Positions 37,821 to 48,566 of a DNA stretch of 64,000 nt are shown piece after piece; within the stretch, counting starts at the first letter, position 1; every line of letters starts with the position of its first letter. The position numbers and the translations under genes were made by a program. The notes beneath the pieces were generated by a model. The model ran no database searches and was not told where the DNA came from. It worked only from the letters and a program-made list of their open reading frames with translations. Location of the stretch: positions 15,882,403 to 15,946,402 of the forward strand of contig CM042084.1 of the NCBI GenBank assembly GCA_023512835.1, written 5' to 3'. Source of the DNA: Taxillus chinensis. Lineage: Eukaryota > Streptophyta > Magnoliopsida > Santalales > Loranthaceae.

Positions 37821-37896
37821 GCATTGTTTATGAAAACTGTTGGATGGTTTTACTCACAGCAGGGCTATCACAAGGCCCGCGCAACGTTGTTCCATT
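37821..37896 (-). pseudogene. Copy of polygalacturonase exon 3 and donor
   Basis: About 76 bp nearly identical (two differences) to 60042-60117 in the intact polygalacturonase gene. It covers most of exon 3 (coding [13 protein letters not shown] on minus), its GT donor and the first part of the intron. Similarity stops abruptly at ccattg on one side and fades on the other. The high identity suggests a recent copy event. Confidence 0.85.
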
Positions 37897-38653
37897 GATG
37901 TTAATAATTAACGCATAAAGAAAAGAAATGAACAAAACAAAAACTTCATGTTGGTATCTCCTTGCTTTGGGAATATATTTTAGTATTTTGTTCCTTGCTT
38001 TGGGCAAACATTTTAGTATCTTAGCTTGTTAATTCCTTGCTTTGAGAATACATTTACATGAATTCCAGTGGCATAGATTAAAAAGTTTATGTTAAATTTA
38101 GTAATTTATATTACTTCACATTTGTATTCAAAATGAGTGAGATGAAACATTTTTGTCCTTTACATGCATGCAATCCAAACATGTGCGATATACTTGAAGT
38201 AATCTCCGATGCTAAAATAGTATCTTTAATTCAAATACAATTGGATTTGTTACCTTTGTTCTGCAACACGTGAATCTAGTTAACAGAAGTACAACAGAAG
38301 TACAATTTTTTTTTAAAAGGCAAACATGAAAATAGTACAACTTTTTTTAAAACAATTTTATGATTTAATGTTACGTCATATGAGTGCATTTGAGTTAAAG
38401 AATATTTCATGTGATTTAAGAATAATATAATATTCGAAATAATACATTATTAATTGTGTAAAGTTATCTCTTGCCATCAGCAACTTATATATATATCTCC
38501 ACCGTAAGCTAGCTAGCTAGCCACTGCCACTGTTCTTTTGCATACAAGGCATATCAATCTTCCCCATCTACATGAGAACATCAATGACGGAAAAGTCTCT
38601 TAGGTAAGACTCCCTTTTCTTTTCTCTCTCTCTCTTTCATTGTTTCCCCAATC
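37897..38653. other. Intergenic, no gene
   Basis: AT-rich. Short tandem phrases with ccttgctttggg occur three times between 37965 and 38045. Nothing else is recognised. Confidence 0.5.
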
Positions 38654-38661
38654 CTCATGTG

Positions 38662-39316
38662 TAGGGCTGTAAATGACCCAAACATTCATGAACAAATTCG
38701 TATTCAGCTCGGTAAAAGATCGTTTATGTCGTTTGTTAAGGAATAGTATCATTCGTGAACAGTTCGTGAACACTATTGTTATATTCATGAATAAGTGTTC
38801 ACGAACAGTTCATAAATATCGTTCGTGTTCGTGAAAATTATTTATAAATAGAAGATTAACAAATCAATTAATATGTATAAAAGTTATTTTATTAAATATA
38901 AATATGTTTTTATCAAATATAATTTAATAAATATATACTTTATATTATTATTATTAAATAGAAAATATATATTTTTAATTTATTATTTACTGTTAATATT
39001 ATTATAAAATTTTAGTAAAATATATATAGTAATTATGTGAACATGTTAAGCAAAGATAACATAATCTAACAATTAATTAATTGTACTTTTTTGAATAAGT
39101 TTACGGTATGGATTCTTTTCATATATTTTTATGATTTTATAATTGTGTTTGTAAGCGTTTGTGAACGAATTTGTGAATACAAGTTCGTGAACGTTCGTGA
39201 ACAGTTCATGAACATTATAATTTAAGGCTCGTGTTCGGTTCGGTTCATTAAGGAATAGTAACGAATATGTTTGAATACCTTACTATTCGGCTTGGCTCGG
39301 TTCGTTTGCAGCCCTA
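38662..39316. mobile_element. hAT-type MITE, 655 bp
   Basis: It begins tagggctgtaaatga and ends with the complement of tagggctgcaaacg, inverted repeats typical of small plant hAT derivatives. Its inside is full of gttcgtgaac / gttcggttcggtt motifs in both orientations around an AT-rich core. It is flanked by ctcatgtg (38654-38661) and ctcatgta (39317-39324), an 8-bp duplication with one mismatch. No transposase, so non-autonomous. Confidence 0.85.
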
Positions 39317-39324
39317 CTCATGTA

Positions 39325-40020
39325 GCATTTTTTTCCCTCCTTTTTTTATTGTACTGTTCCCAACGTCATCTCACCACGTCAACCTTGTCCCCATTATAAA
39401 TTATATTGGAACTCGGTTAAATTATAGTTTGGATGAATAAACTCAAAAAAGGTAAATACCATGCATTCGTGGCCTACTCATGATTATATTTATGGGACGT
39501 ATAGGGTATGTTTGTTTTACCTGTTTTCTGTTTTCGTTTTCAAAATGTGATTAGCTGTTTTAGAATATAAAAAACATAAAATTGAAAACAATAAAATGTT
39601 GTTTTTATTCTTTACGACATAACAAATGAAAACAAGTTTTTGTTGTTTTCAATTTTTAATTTTTTGTACCATAAACATACTGATTTTAAAACAAACAAAA
39701 ATACCCCAACCAAACATGCCCATATATACATGCATGTAGTTGACAGTTGCAATATATATATATATATATATTTTATATATATATATATATATATAGATAT
39801 ATTGGACAAGCATTAAAAGCACTGTGTGGCAACGGATTGTGTGTAAGATCCATATGCATAAACTTTGAAATATATATATATATCTACAGACTTTTTTGTG
39901 TATCATTAATTGGCACAATAATTTGATCATAACCGATAACAATTTACTGCTATGTCAGTCAGGTATACGGCTGCGCCAAAAAAGATGTATATGTAGCATT
40001 TTTCAAACTTTAAGGGAATG
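39325..40020. other. Intergenic, no gene
   Basis: Contains TA-rich runs at about 39753-39797 and 39870-39884 and a short repeat resembling 30590-30780. No gene is seen. Confidence 0.5.
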
Positions 40021-40051
<31 letters not shown>

Positions 40052-40217
40052 AAAAAATAATATTTATAAAAAAAAAAAAAAAAATAAAAAAAAAAAATAT
40101 AATATTAAATAAAAAAAAAAAAAAAATAAAAAAAAATATTTTTTTTTTTTTTTTTTTTTTTTTTATATTAAAAAAAAAAAAAAAACAAAAAAAAAAAAAC
40201 AAAACCCCCCCCACCCC
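40021..40217. repeat. Homopolymer block (T, A, C runs)
   Basis: About 200 bp made almost only of T runs, A runs and a final C run, the same style as the block at 27.3-28.1 kb. Probably a low-quality or unresolved stretch rather than real sequence. Confidence 0.75.
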
Positions 40218-40335
40218 CCCCTAAATCTCAAATTCTATAACAGTTATTAATTCTATTTTGTGTCCAACATATGTTTTGTTCGACCGGCCGGATGAGATGG
40301 AACAGTTAAATAAGTGTTTTGGTTTGCATGCGTAA

Positions 40336-41709
40336 ATGGTTGGCAGGGATGAGGAGGAGCAATCTCGCGATATCGAAGCTAAACAAGGCCGACACTATAA
40401 ACAGGAGCGGTGGTTATGGCGTGTGATGAATTACAGAGTCAACGCTAGTGGCGAGGATGGGGGAACGAGGGTCAAGATACCCAAGGTTACGTGGAAAGTG
40501 AGCGATAAGACGTGTTACGAACCTGAGGCGGTCTCCATCGGCCCGTACCACCACAACAATCCAAAACTCAGTTACTTTCAGGAGCTCAAGGATGGATTTG
40601 CGTTCTCGTTTGTCGATGGCTCACCCTCTGTGCAGGCGGTATGTGACAATTTTAGTAACGCCGTGGCGGAGGCGAGGGGATACTACTCCCAGGACGCATT
40701 AGGAGGAATGACAGACGAGGAGTTCAGAGAAGTGATGTTCCTCGACGGTTGCTTTGTCTTGGAATTTATGAGTCGGCTGCAACGAACCGGGGGTTTCACA
40801 ACACAATCGCCGATGGATTTCAACAGAATAGATTCAGTGGTACGAGATTTGCTTTTGTTGGATAACCAGGTTCCATTTATGGTACTCGAGGCGTTGGATG
40901 GCCCTTTAAAGCGTCTGACCTCGGATGCCGTGAATTTGTTTGCGTACGCATTTTCGTATGACATGTTTCCTGGCATTACCTATGATAAGTTTCCAAAGAA
41001 AACACAACCGACACATCTTCTTGATTTCCTGAGCTTATGGCTCTACGATCCGCGAGATAAGCCACCGCGAATTGTACTCAGCGGTGAGTGGATGGCTTGC
41101 CCCAGCGTTACGCGGCTGGAGGAAGCGGGAATCGATTGCCGGCCGACCCATTCTCCTCGCGTCACTGCCATTCGCTTCACTCCTAAAATCCTCACCGCTG
41201 AGTTGAAGATTCCTTCCATGTACGTCGAGGAAGACTCCAAGCCCCATTGGATGAATCTGGCGGCCTACCAGATTTATGTTGCTGGTGATAAACAAGCTTC
41301 TCGTCGTTGTTACATTGGTGCCGCGGAGTACATTTGGATGATGGAGAAGCTGATTGATGACGCTAAGGACGTGAAGAAGCTGCGAGCCAAACAAATCATC
41401 CTTCACAGTTTGGGGGAAGACCACAAGGTGGTGGGTCTGTTCCAAACTATGTCCCAAAATATCGCCAGTGACTTGCTGGGTATGAATGCCAAATTTCCCG
41501 TGCCATGGGATAAAGCATTCGCTAAGGAAAGGCTGCTGATGGAGGAAATTCAGAACCACCTGCGAAGCAAGTTCAAGAGGTGGGGTTATAGGAATCTGTA
41601 CCACCCCTATTTCAGATCCCCTTGGTCTATCCCCGCTTTCTTTGCCGGCTTCATTGGCCTGGTTTTGACCTTCCTCCAGGTTTATTATGCAATTTATCCC
41701 CGTCACTAA
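40336..41709 (+). CDS. DUF247 domain protein, single exon
   Basis: Intact 457-aa frame; many DUF247 (PF03140) genes have few or no introns. The first Met at 40336 is taken; Met at 40426-40431 (MNYRVN) is an alternative. The N-terminal signature is present: IPKVTWKV, CYEPEAVSIGPYHH and the KLSYFQELK line. Then come FLDGCFVLEFM and the DLLLLDNQVPFMVLEAL motif, family hallmarks. The C-terminal basic stretch is followed by one transmembrane helix (PAFFAGFIGLVLTFLQVYYA), placing it in a membrane with a very short tail. DUF247 function is mostly unknown; members at grass S and Z loci act in self-incompatibility, but nothing here ties this gene to that role. A diverged partial copy lies at 57.2 kb. 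Confidence 0.95.
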   Translation: MVGRDEEEQSRDIEAKQGRHYKQERWLWRVMNYRVNASGEDGGTRVKIPKVTWKVSDKTCYEPEAVSIGPYHHNNPKLSYFQELKDGFAFSFVDGSPSVQAVCDNFSNAVAEARGYYSQDALGGMTDEEFREVMFLDGCFVLEFMSRLQRTGGFTTQSPMDFNRIDSVVRDLLLLDNQVPFMVLEALDGPLKRLTSDAVNLFAYAFSYDMFPGITYDKFPKKTQPTHLLDFLSLWLYDPRDKPPRIVLSGEWMACPSVTRLEEAGIDCRPTHSPRVTAIRFTPKILTAELKIPSMYVEEDSKPHWMNLAAYQIYVAGDKQASRRCYIGAAEYIWMMEKLIDDAKDVKKLRAKQIILHSLGEDHKVVGLFQTMSQNIASDLLGMNAKFPVPWDKAFAKERLLMEEIQNHLRSKFKRWGYRNLYHPYFRSPWSIPAFFAGFIGLVLTFLQVYYAIYPRH

Positions 41710-42015
41710 AGCTGTACGTATGTGATGCACGTACGGTACCTTCTCCCCCTCCCATGCTTGTTTTAATTCCTGGGGTTGATGACATTGACCTTTCTATGTT
41801 TCTTCCTCGGCTTGCCTGCTGCTCTTGCTTGCATCGTTTAATGGACCTCTATTCAAATGTCTTGTAACCACTGCAATATAAAATGCTACTTTTTATGTTT
41901 GTCAATAAACGAGATCATGTGTCTCGCTCAGCCTGCTGCCTGGTCTTGTCTGCCCATTATATTCCCATTATATATGTTTTTTAAGTTGTCTGCTGTCTTT
42001 GCTTATAGAGTAGTG
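41710..42015. other. 3' side of DUF247 gene
   Basis: No gene. It probably contains the untranslated 3' region of the DUF247 gene; gtcaataaacg at about 41900 could serve as a polyadenylation signal (AATAAA). Two ctgcctgctg / cctgctgcctgg phrases repeat. Confidence 0.45.
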
Positions 42016-42109
42016 CTAGGTACAATCGCGCCCGCGGCATCGCCGCGATCCCGGCTGACGTGGCCTATTACATGTCGGCAAATACAATCAGCGCGAAAAA
42101 GAGCCGGCT

Positions 42110-42435
42110 TGACGCTACGGCTCGATTATAAGCTCGAGTCTAAGTGTCGAGCGTAGACTCGAGCAGACGCGCCGAGCAAAACTCATTTGAGTTGTGCTCG
42201 ACGCTTAGGCTCGAGTCTACGCTCAAGTCTAAGTGTCGAGCTCAGACTCGAGCAGACGCGCCAAGCACAACTCATTTGAGTTTTGCTCGACGCGTCTGCT
42301 CAAGTCTGCGCTCAACACTTAGACTCGAGCGTAGACTCGAGCCTAAGCGTCGAGCACAACTCAAATGAGTTTTGCTCGGCGCGTCCCCCGCCCCGCAGTT
42401 CTACGCTCGACACTTAGACTCGAGCAGACGAAATT
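42110..42435. repeat. CTCGAG-rich palindromic array 1
   Basis: Modules built on ctcgag, gtcgagc and gctcgac occur in alternating orientation. Three palindromic cores (aactcatttgagtt at about 42180 and 42269, aactcaaatgagtt at about 42359) are spaced about 89 bp, each flanked by gcgccgagcaaa / tgctcgacgc-type complements. The array would fold into stacked hairpins. Arrays like this are common as subterminal repeats of DNA transposons, and this one lies left of a transposon-type ORF. Confidence 0.85.
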
Positions 42436-42583
42436 AAATGTAATTAAGTGTCGAGCAGGGATCGGGCGTTATCGACATTCGTGCCAGTAGCTTTACTTAA
42501 GTTGCTCGTGTCTTCATTTCTGCCGATCGACGAGCAAACGAAACCCTAAAACACCTAAACGACTCTGGCACTCGACGCTCCAA

Positions 42584-43162
42584 TTGCAGTCGATGCACCT
42601 GCTCGTTTCTCTTATGGCTTCGAAGGCTCGATCTGCTCGACAGTCCACATCCCGCGAGGTTTATGCCGGCCAAGTCCTTGATTGGGATGTCGTTGTTCGG
42701 TCTACTATCCCATGGATGGAAGCAGTTCATGATCGGCTCGAGCATACCGGACTTCGCCACCTTGTAGCTGACACTTTCCCTCTTCTAGAAGATGATCTTG
42801 CAGAGTTTTATGATCATGTGCATGTGGAGGTGAGAGATGGAGAGGATATGCTAATATCCACGGTTCATGATTTAGAGGTAATTGTCACCCCCTCTATCAT
42901 TAATGCCGCTTTTCAATTGGAATTTTGCATGAACCCTCCCCCAAATATGAAAACTATAGACATGGGCATGCAATTAGGATACAATGATCCAGAATTGCAA
43001 AACAGAAGATATCACAGGAAAGTAGGGTTTGAGGGGAGAACACGCTTTGTGGCAAATATAGTTGGAAAATGTATATCTTGTCGGATGTCAGGGACCGATT
43101 CCATCCCCAATGACCATATGAAATTAATATATTGCTTTGAGCGTGGTATGACAGTTAACTAG
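42584..43162 (+). pseudogene. Transposon-type ORF (putative plant transposon protein)
   Basis: A 192-codon open frame. The recognisable part runs from about residue 60: LEDDLAEFYDHVHVEVRDG, then STVHDLEVIVTPSIINAAF, and SCRMSGTDSIPNDHMKLIY. This resembles the putative plant transposon protein domain (EFY-N/H ... STVRGxxIxVTP) found in transposon and retroelement ORFs. After the stop at 43160, related coding goes on only in broken frames to about 43750 (for example MEPFGLLMPM and a Pro/Arg-rich stretch). The match is by eye and moderate. A real start further upstream in the 42.45-42.58 kb region is possible. Confidence 0.55.
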
Positions 43163-43790
43163 GGGGTTGTCATTTTTGAAGTGTGGGCTGGCCAACTTGA
43201 ACATAGGGCTTTTGGTCGACTATTAACGAAGGTCTAGTGCATCGAACCCCGAGGTATTCCGTGAGAGGGCGCAGCTTGGCTTATCCTCAACATTACATAC
43301 TCCGGTATATCTTAGAGGATGGTAGTGTTGTTGTTCGTCCAACCGGTAGTAGTGTGCAACGAGGACGCGTCGAGGTAGCACGTCCTTCCACTCGCCGGGC
43401 TACTTCTTCCCGTAGTGCCACCACTCCTACACACGTTTCGAGCATGAATCCGATGTGGCACCCCCGATGAGACTTCGGCCCCATCACACGGTGATGTATC
43501 CGAGCACGTCATGGAGCCCTTTGGGTTGCTTATGCCCATGATCGGCTCGGACCCGAGGCTACCAAGAGGGTATGGTGTGCAACGGGCATATGATCAGCGA
43601 GTAAATCTTATTAGTTGGGGCTTCTCTAGGAATCATATTTCGGACTATCGGCGTGATAGCCCTAGACGCCATGGAGTGGACCCCAGACCGCCGAGGCCGC
43701 CGCCGACAGCGAGCCATCCTATGTGGATCCTAGAGTTACTCGGCTAGAGGATGACCTACAGGAAATGCGCCGTATGATGGAGGGCCGAGC
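43163..43790 (+). pseudogene. Broken continuation of the transposon ORF
   Basis: Short open pieces in changing frames (43237-43470 and 43511-43747) are Arg, Pro and Ser rich. They are probably the decayed linker between the 42.6-kb domain and the protease-like part at 44.2-44.85 kb. There are several stops and no family match. Confidence 0.35.
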
Positions 43791-43792
43791 GA

Positions 43793-44870
43793 TTGAGCAC
43801 CATCGTCGCACGACGAGATGATGTCTTTTATTTCGCCGACAGCCCGCCCCTGTACCAGATGAGTATCCACCGGTCCGCAGCGGCCATATCCTTGTCCCGC
43901 AGAGGACCCTATTCCTGCAGAGGTGACGCCGCCCTCGTGTTCATTTCACCCGATCTGCCAAAGCCGAAACCGAAACCCCTCCGAATTTGGCTTACCGGCG
44001 AAAGAAGACCGGAAGACGAGGAAGACGGGGAAGGCAACAACGGCTGCCCCCGCCAGCCGAGCTCATTGATCCCCCTCCGACTCCCCTCCGCCGCCGGTCT
44101 TGATGTTACATTACCACCGGGCATTGATGACCCCATTGCGAAGGGCCGACTATCTTCATTACAAAACATCCACGTAGGACGCCTTGCGGCGGAATTCGGG
44201 TTATCCGGAGACCTTCAGTCCAGCCATGCTTGTGGATATCACGACTAGTAGTCAATGGTTTGGGGAATTTGAGGTTCTTACGTTTATTTGTACCCTACAT
44301 CGAGCCGTGATTGCCGACCCACCTTATTTCCTAATGCCCCCGTCTCTGATGTCCTCCCTCTCACCACGGTCACCCACATTCCATTCGTCGAGGAGTATCA
44401 AAATTACATTAATGGGAATGTGGCCGATGCTAAACCGTGGACTATCCGGATTTTGTCCTCATTTCTATTCACATGCGTGATCATTTTCCCCCCCCCCCTT
44501 GAGGTTGATTTAAGGGCCATGTGTTGTTATTTATGATTCCTACTTGGGACCAATGCGCAAGCTAGAGGGATGCAATAATACCATATCAACAAAACATCTC
44601 ACAAGCGCCGCGGCATGTCGGTTTTTCCGTACGAGATTAGGGAATAAACTTCCAATGTACGCAATGGAAGAAGCGCATCTCCCCAACAGCCGGATGGGGA
44701 CAGTTGTGGGGCATTTGTTTGCTATTACATGCTTGCACGGCTCCAGTCTCCTCGATCGAAATGGAGCGGTTTGACGTCGTCCACACGCGAGGCAGCACTT
44801 TTACGAGAGATGGTGGCACGGTTCATCTACTATTACAGTGTCGCAGGATAGTGAAGGCACTTGCAGTGTA
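43793..44870 (+). pseudogene. Ulp1-like (C48) protease remnant in transposon
   Basis: 43793-44248 gives a Pro-rich frame (LPKPKPKPLRIWLTGERR). From about 44230 in shifting frames come WFGEFEVLTFICTLHRAVIA, then PFVEEYQNYINGNVADAKPW and TSNVRNGRSASPQQPDGDSC followed by GAFVCYYMLARL (44684-44740). The Q-x-DG-x-SCG-x-FVC pattern matches the end of the C48/Ulp1 catalytic core with its Cys nucleophile. The His and Asp parts are not clear. Ulp1-like proteases are carried by several plant MULEs (Kaonashi type) and other elements. Frameshifts and stops make it a remnant. Confidence 0.5.
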
Positions 44871-45089
44871 TATATGTCAGGTTAGGTTATTCGTGTTTTT
44901 GTTGTTGTTGTTGTTGTTATTATTATTATTAATACTGACTTAATATATAATTTTTCCTTGCAGTGTATAGATGACAGTGTTTATATGACATTTAGATATT
45001 CCTTCGTCATTAGACAAGGCACTTGTCGTGTATATATGACAGGTTAGGTTACTGTTGTTTTTTTGTTATTGTTGCCATTGTATTGTTTG

Positions 45090-45420
45090 CTTCATGCTCG
45101 AGACTCGACACTAGGCTCGAGACTGCACTCGAGCTATGTCTCGAGCATGTCTCTCAGCTCGAGAGTTGCTCGAGCCTATGCTCGAGCAAGGTATCGAGCA
45201 CGGCTCGAGCTGAGACGTGCTCGAGATGTTGCTCGAGCGTAGGCTCGAGCCTACGCTCGAGCTTAGTCTCGAGCACGTCTCAGCTCGATACTTTGCTCGA
45301 AACTTGCTCGAGCGTACGCTCAATCTTAGTCTCGAGCACGTCTCCGCTCGAGACGTGCTCGAGACGTTGCTCCATGCTTGTGCTCGCGCCTACGCTCGAC
45401 ACGTCGCCTCAAAATGTTGT
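45090..45420. repeat. CTCGAG-rich palindromic array 2
   Basis: More than a dozen ctcgag sites in 330 bp with linking words such as gagctgagac, gtctcgagcac, gcgtaggctcgagcctacgc and ctcagctcgag. Many form local palindromes. Related to, but not the same as, arrays 1 and 3. Confidence 0.85.
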
Positions 45421-45687
45421 GTCATGCAATGTGTTAGTTTGTATTTACTTGATATACGCCTAATTGCTTTGCAGGCTGCCCTTAAAGTTATGGAGAAAAC
45501 TCATGATGGTGAGGTCACCGGATCACTCCTCTTAGGATGGAATTAGAGGTAGTCAAATCTATTTATTTTATGGGTCATCTTTTTTTGACTATGTTTCCTT
45601 CTTTGTTTTTTCCTTCTTTAAAATGTTGTTATGATGCTTTGTTTATGCTTCATGGTGAAAAGTGGAAGTAGTCTGCTCGAGAGGAGG
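45421..45687. other. Transposon-internal DNA left of solo LTR
   Basis: No gene recognised; a short frame to 45546 (LEVMEKTHDGEVTGSLLLGW-like) is unassigned. It continues, across the solo LTR, at 48404. Confidence 0.35.
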
Positions 45688-45692
45688 CAACA

Positions 45693-48398
45693 TGTAAAGA
45701 CTCGTATTTGGGTAGTCTTGAGAGATAGTCATTCTATGGGAATGTAACTATCAGGACGGTAGTGTAGCCGCCAATGTGAGCATTTTGATCGTACTTGGGC
45801 CCGATTCGAGTCGGGGCCCCGTTTGACCCGATTGTTGACTTTTCGGGGTCTATTGGTTGACTTTGCGTTTGAGCGGTCATTTGGGTGTACTAATATCTCG
45901 TGTAGTATCGTGCTCGCCATTTCGAGCGTTTTGACCGTAGTTTGACTCAATTTGGAGTTCGGGACCTTGGAGGTTAATTATCGATCGGGTCAATGGTTGA
46001 CTAGGTCGGTTGACTGGCAAAAATATAAATAGGGAAAGAGAGCTTCCACGTTACGTTTCGGCGTTTCACGTTTCGCGTTGGAGAGCTTAGAGAGAGAAAG
46101 AGAAAAGGAAGCTTGGAGGCCTTGGCGATTTGGGGCGTTTTGAGCTCGTTCAAGCATCAAGAATCATTCAGGTAGGTGTTCCACCGATTCTTCACCCTTT
46201 TCTTTGCTGTTTTTTGGATTAACATGTAAGAATTTGATGAAATCATGCAAATTCGTGTTGAACCCTAGAATTTGGGGAAAAACCAATTTTGGGTTGAATC
46301 TTGTATTTAAATGCGTTCGAGGGGTAAGACGTGATTTAAAACCTAAGATATAGTATTAGGTATGAGTTTTATGAGATTCCGGGTTGAATCCAGACGAGAA
46401 ACAGTGAAAAACGATGATGAAAAGAATCGTCGTGAACCGGAAGAACCCGATGAGATCGATCGGAAATTGAAAATTTCGAATGTGAAATTTTCGAGTATCG
46501 TTTCGAAGGTTCGAAGGTAGGTTCGATGTAGTGTAATTTCGAGTGTCGAATGTGTAATTTTCGAGTATCGTTTGAAGGTTCGAAGGTACTTGAAGGGAGT
46601 TGGAAGGCGTTCATGGGTACTTCGAAGGTAGTTTTCAAGGTAGTTCGAGTGTAGGTTCGAGAGTCGAAGGCGTCCGAAAAGAGATTCGAAAATACGATTC
46701 GAAATGCAGATTCGAAAATGTAGTTTACGCAGATTCGAAATACGGCTTGACCGGATGGACCTATTTACATTGCAACCTATACCCATCTACACATTTAAGT
46801 ATTTACTTAAGTTACAATGTAAATAACGAAATACCCCCATTTGGATTCAAAGAAAAATACTAGAAAAATTAATTCCCACTATTTCAAAATGTGAAAATTG
46901 GGTTTTAGTGTAAAATTTCGGAAAAACCCAAAAGTTCGTAGTGGTGAATTTTTGGAAAGTGGGGTTAGACGTCTCGGAAAAATCCCCAAAAATCGATTAT
47001 CTTATTTATGCTATGGGAACCCAATGCCGGGACTTTTGATTTCAAGAAAATACGCTATGGGTACTTCCTTCATAAATCAAGGATCGAGGATTTACTATGA
47101 TACGGCTACGGCCCAAAGGAAAGTTGAGAATGACATGCCATACTAATGTTAGTATGTTGGTGTGAGGTATTGGGGCATGGACTCCGTGACTTGTTTGGGT
47201 TCTCACCGTGATGCACCGATGGTGCTATGTGGTTGACGTGGTAGGCATATGCACCGTGGCGCCTGTGTGGCGCCGTGGCCGGGCATATTGCGCCGTGGAC
47301 AGCAAGGCCCGAGTTGAGCCGTTGAGCTCGTGGAGCTAGGGCCGAGTGCCCCGAGCCGGGATCCCATGGAGGATCGTGGACAAGTCGTCCCGATATTTGT
47401 CGCGGTCGAGTCCCGATGTTTGTACACACTACACGGTGCACGAGTACACCGAGCATATAGTATAGACTTATATGTGTTGCATGACGTGGAGTGTTGGGTC
47501 ACCCACCGAGCTTGTCGCTCACCCCTACTTGTTGTTTACCTTTTTCGTGTGACCGAGACTAGTGGAGGACTTTCTTCCGGAAGGACGTGCCCCTACTCCG
47601 ATGTATACGATCGTATCCCCGTATTGTGTATTGTATTATGTTTGTATCCTGGACATGAGTCCGTGGACGATTATATTTGCATCCTGTTGGTGATGTGATG
47701 TCCCGTATGCCGTTTGGCTTATTGTATGCATGATGATGTATGGGAAAGACGGGATTACCCTTGATGTATGATCGTACGGGGTTGCATATGTGAGAAAAGA
47801 CCCGCGGTGTAGTCTCTATTGGTGCTAGTACCAACCCCTTGACCTTTCGGGTGCGGGCAAGGGAAGTCATGTACCCGGTTCCGGTTCCCCGGAATCGGGG
47901 ACGTGACAAGACACACTACACGGTGCACGAGTACACCGAGCATATAGTATAGACTTATATGTGTTGCATGACGTGGAGTGTTGGGGTCACCTACCGAGCT
48001 TGTCGCTCACCCCTACTTGTTGTTTACCTTTTTCAGGTGTGACCCGAGACTAGTGGAGGACTTTCTTCCGGAAGGACGTGCCCACTACTCCGATGTATAC
48101 GCATCGAATTCCGTATTGTGTATCGTACATGTTTGTATCCCGGACATGAGTCCGTGGACGGTTATATTTGCATACTGTTGGTGATGTGATGTCCGTATGA
48201 CTGTTTGGCTTATTGTATGCATGATGATGTATGGGAAAGTACGGATTACCCTTGATGTATGATCGTACGGGGTTGCATATGTGAGACGACCCGCGGTGTA
48301 GTCTCATTGGTGCTAGTCACCAACCCCTTGACCTTTCGGGTGCGGGCAAGGGAAGTCATGTACCCGGTCCGGGTTCCCCGGAATTCGGGGACGTGACA
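45693..48398 (+). mobile_element. Solo LTR, 2.7 kb, with 5-bp target duplication
   Basis: The unit starts TGTAAAGACTCG and ends GGGGACGTGACA, so it has TG...CA ends. It is flanked by a perfect caaca duplication (45688-45692 and 48399-48403). No gag-pol is present, so it is a solo LTR left by recombination between two LTRs. Size and edge sequence resemble Del/Tekay-type Ty3/gypsy LTRs, though the family is an inference. A possible TATA-like and leader region lies near 46020-46100 (aaatataaataggg). Short open frames inside are not genes. It interrupts the MULE-like block. Orientation is assigned from the TG/CA edges and TATA and is only tentative. Confidence 0.82.
47425..48398. repeat. Tandem duplication of LTR 3' portion
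   Basis: About 485 bp ending at the LTR edge occurs twice: about 47425-47908 and 47911-48398. Both copies start acactacacggtgcacgag and end ggggacgtgaca. They differ by scattered single-base indels, mostly in short runs. It looks like an unequal recombination product, or two nested LTR ends. Confidence 0.85.
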
Positions 48399-48403
48399 CA
48401 ACA

Positions 48404-48566
48404 TCAGTATGGAACCTACAAAGTGCAAATTCAGGTGGTGATGCATTTGTCAGAATGGTAATGGGTGGAAAGGAGGTTGGAGCTCTACCAAGTGTTACTA
48501 GTGGTAGAGGTGGACCGGATGCTTGTGTGATGGCCGATTTTGCTTCGACTCTGAAAAAATATGCAA
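48404..48566. other. Transposon-internal DNA right of solo LTR
   Basis: Open for a short way on plus (GGDAFVRMVMGGKEVGALPS-like) but not recognised. It leads directly into the inverted duplication. Confidence 0.35.

Noticed and set aside
41035..41730. 231-codon minus frame opposite DUF247
   Set aside because: Shadow of the intact plus-strand DUF247 gene.
45023..45546. Cys/Ser/Arg-rich frames across array 2
   Set aside because: Translations of the CTCGAG repeat; both strands are open for the same reason.
46343..48446. Many 60-150-codon frames on both strands
   Set aside because: All inside the solo LTR; none resembles gag, pol or any other protein.
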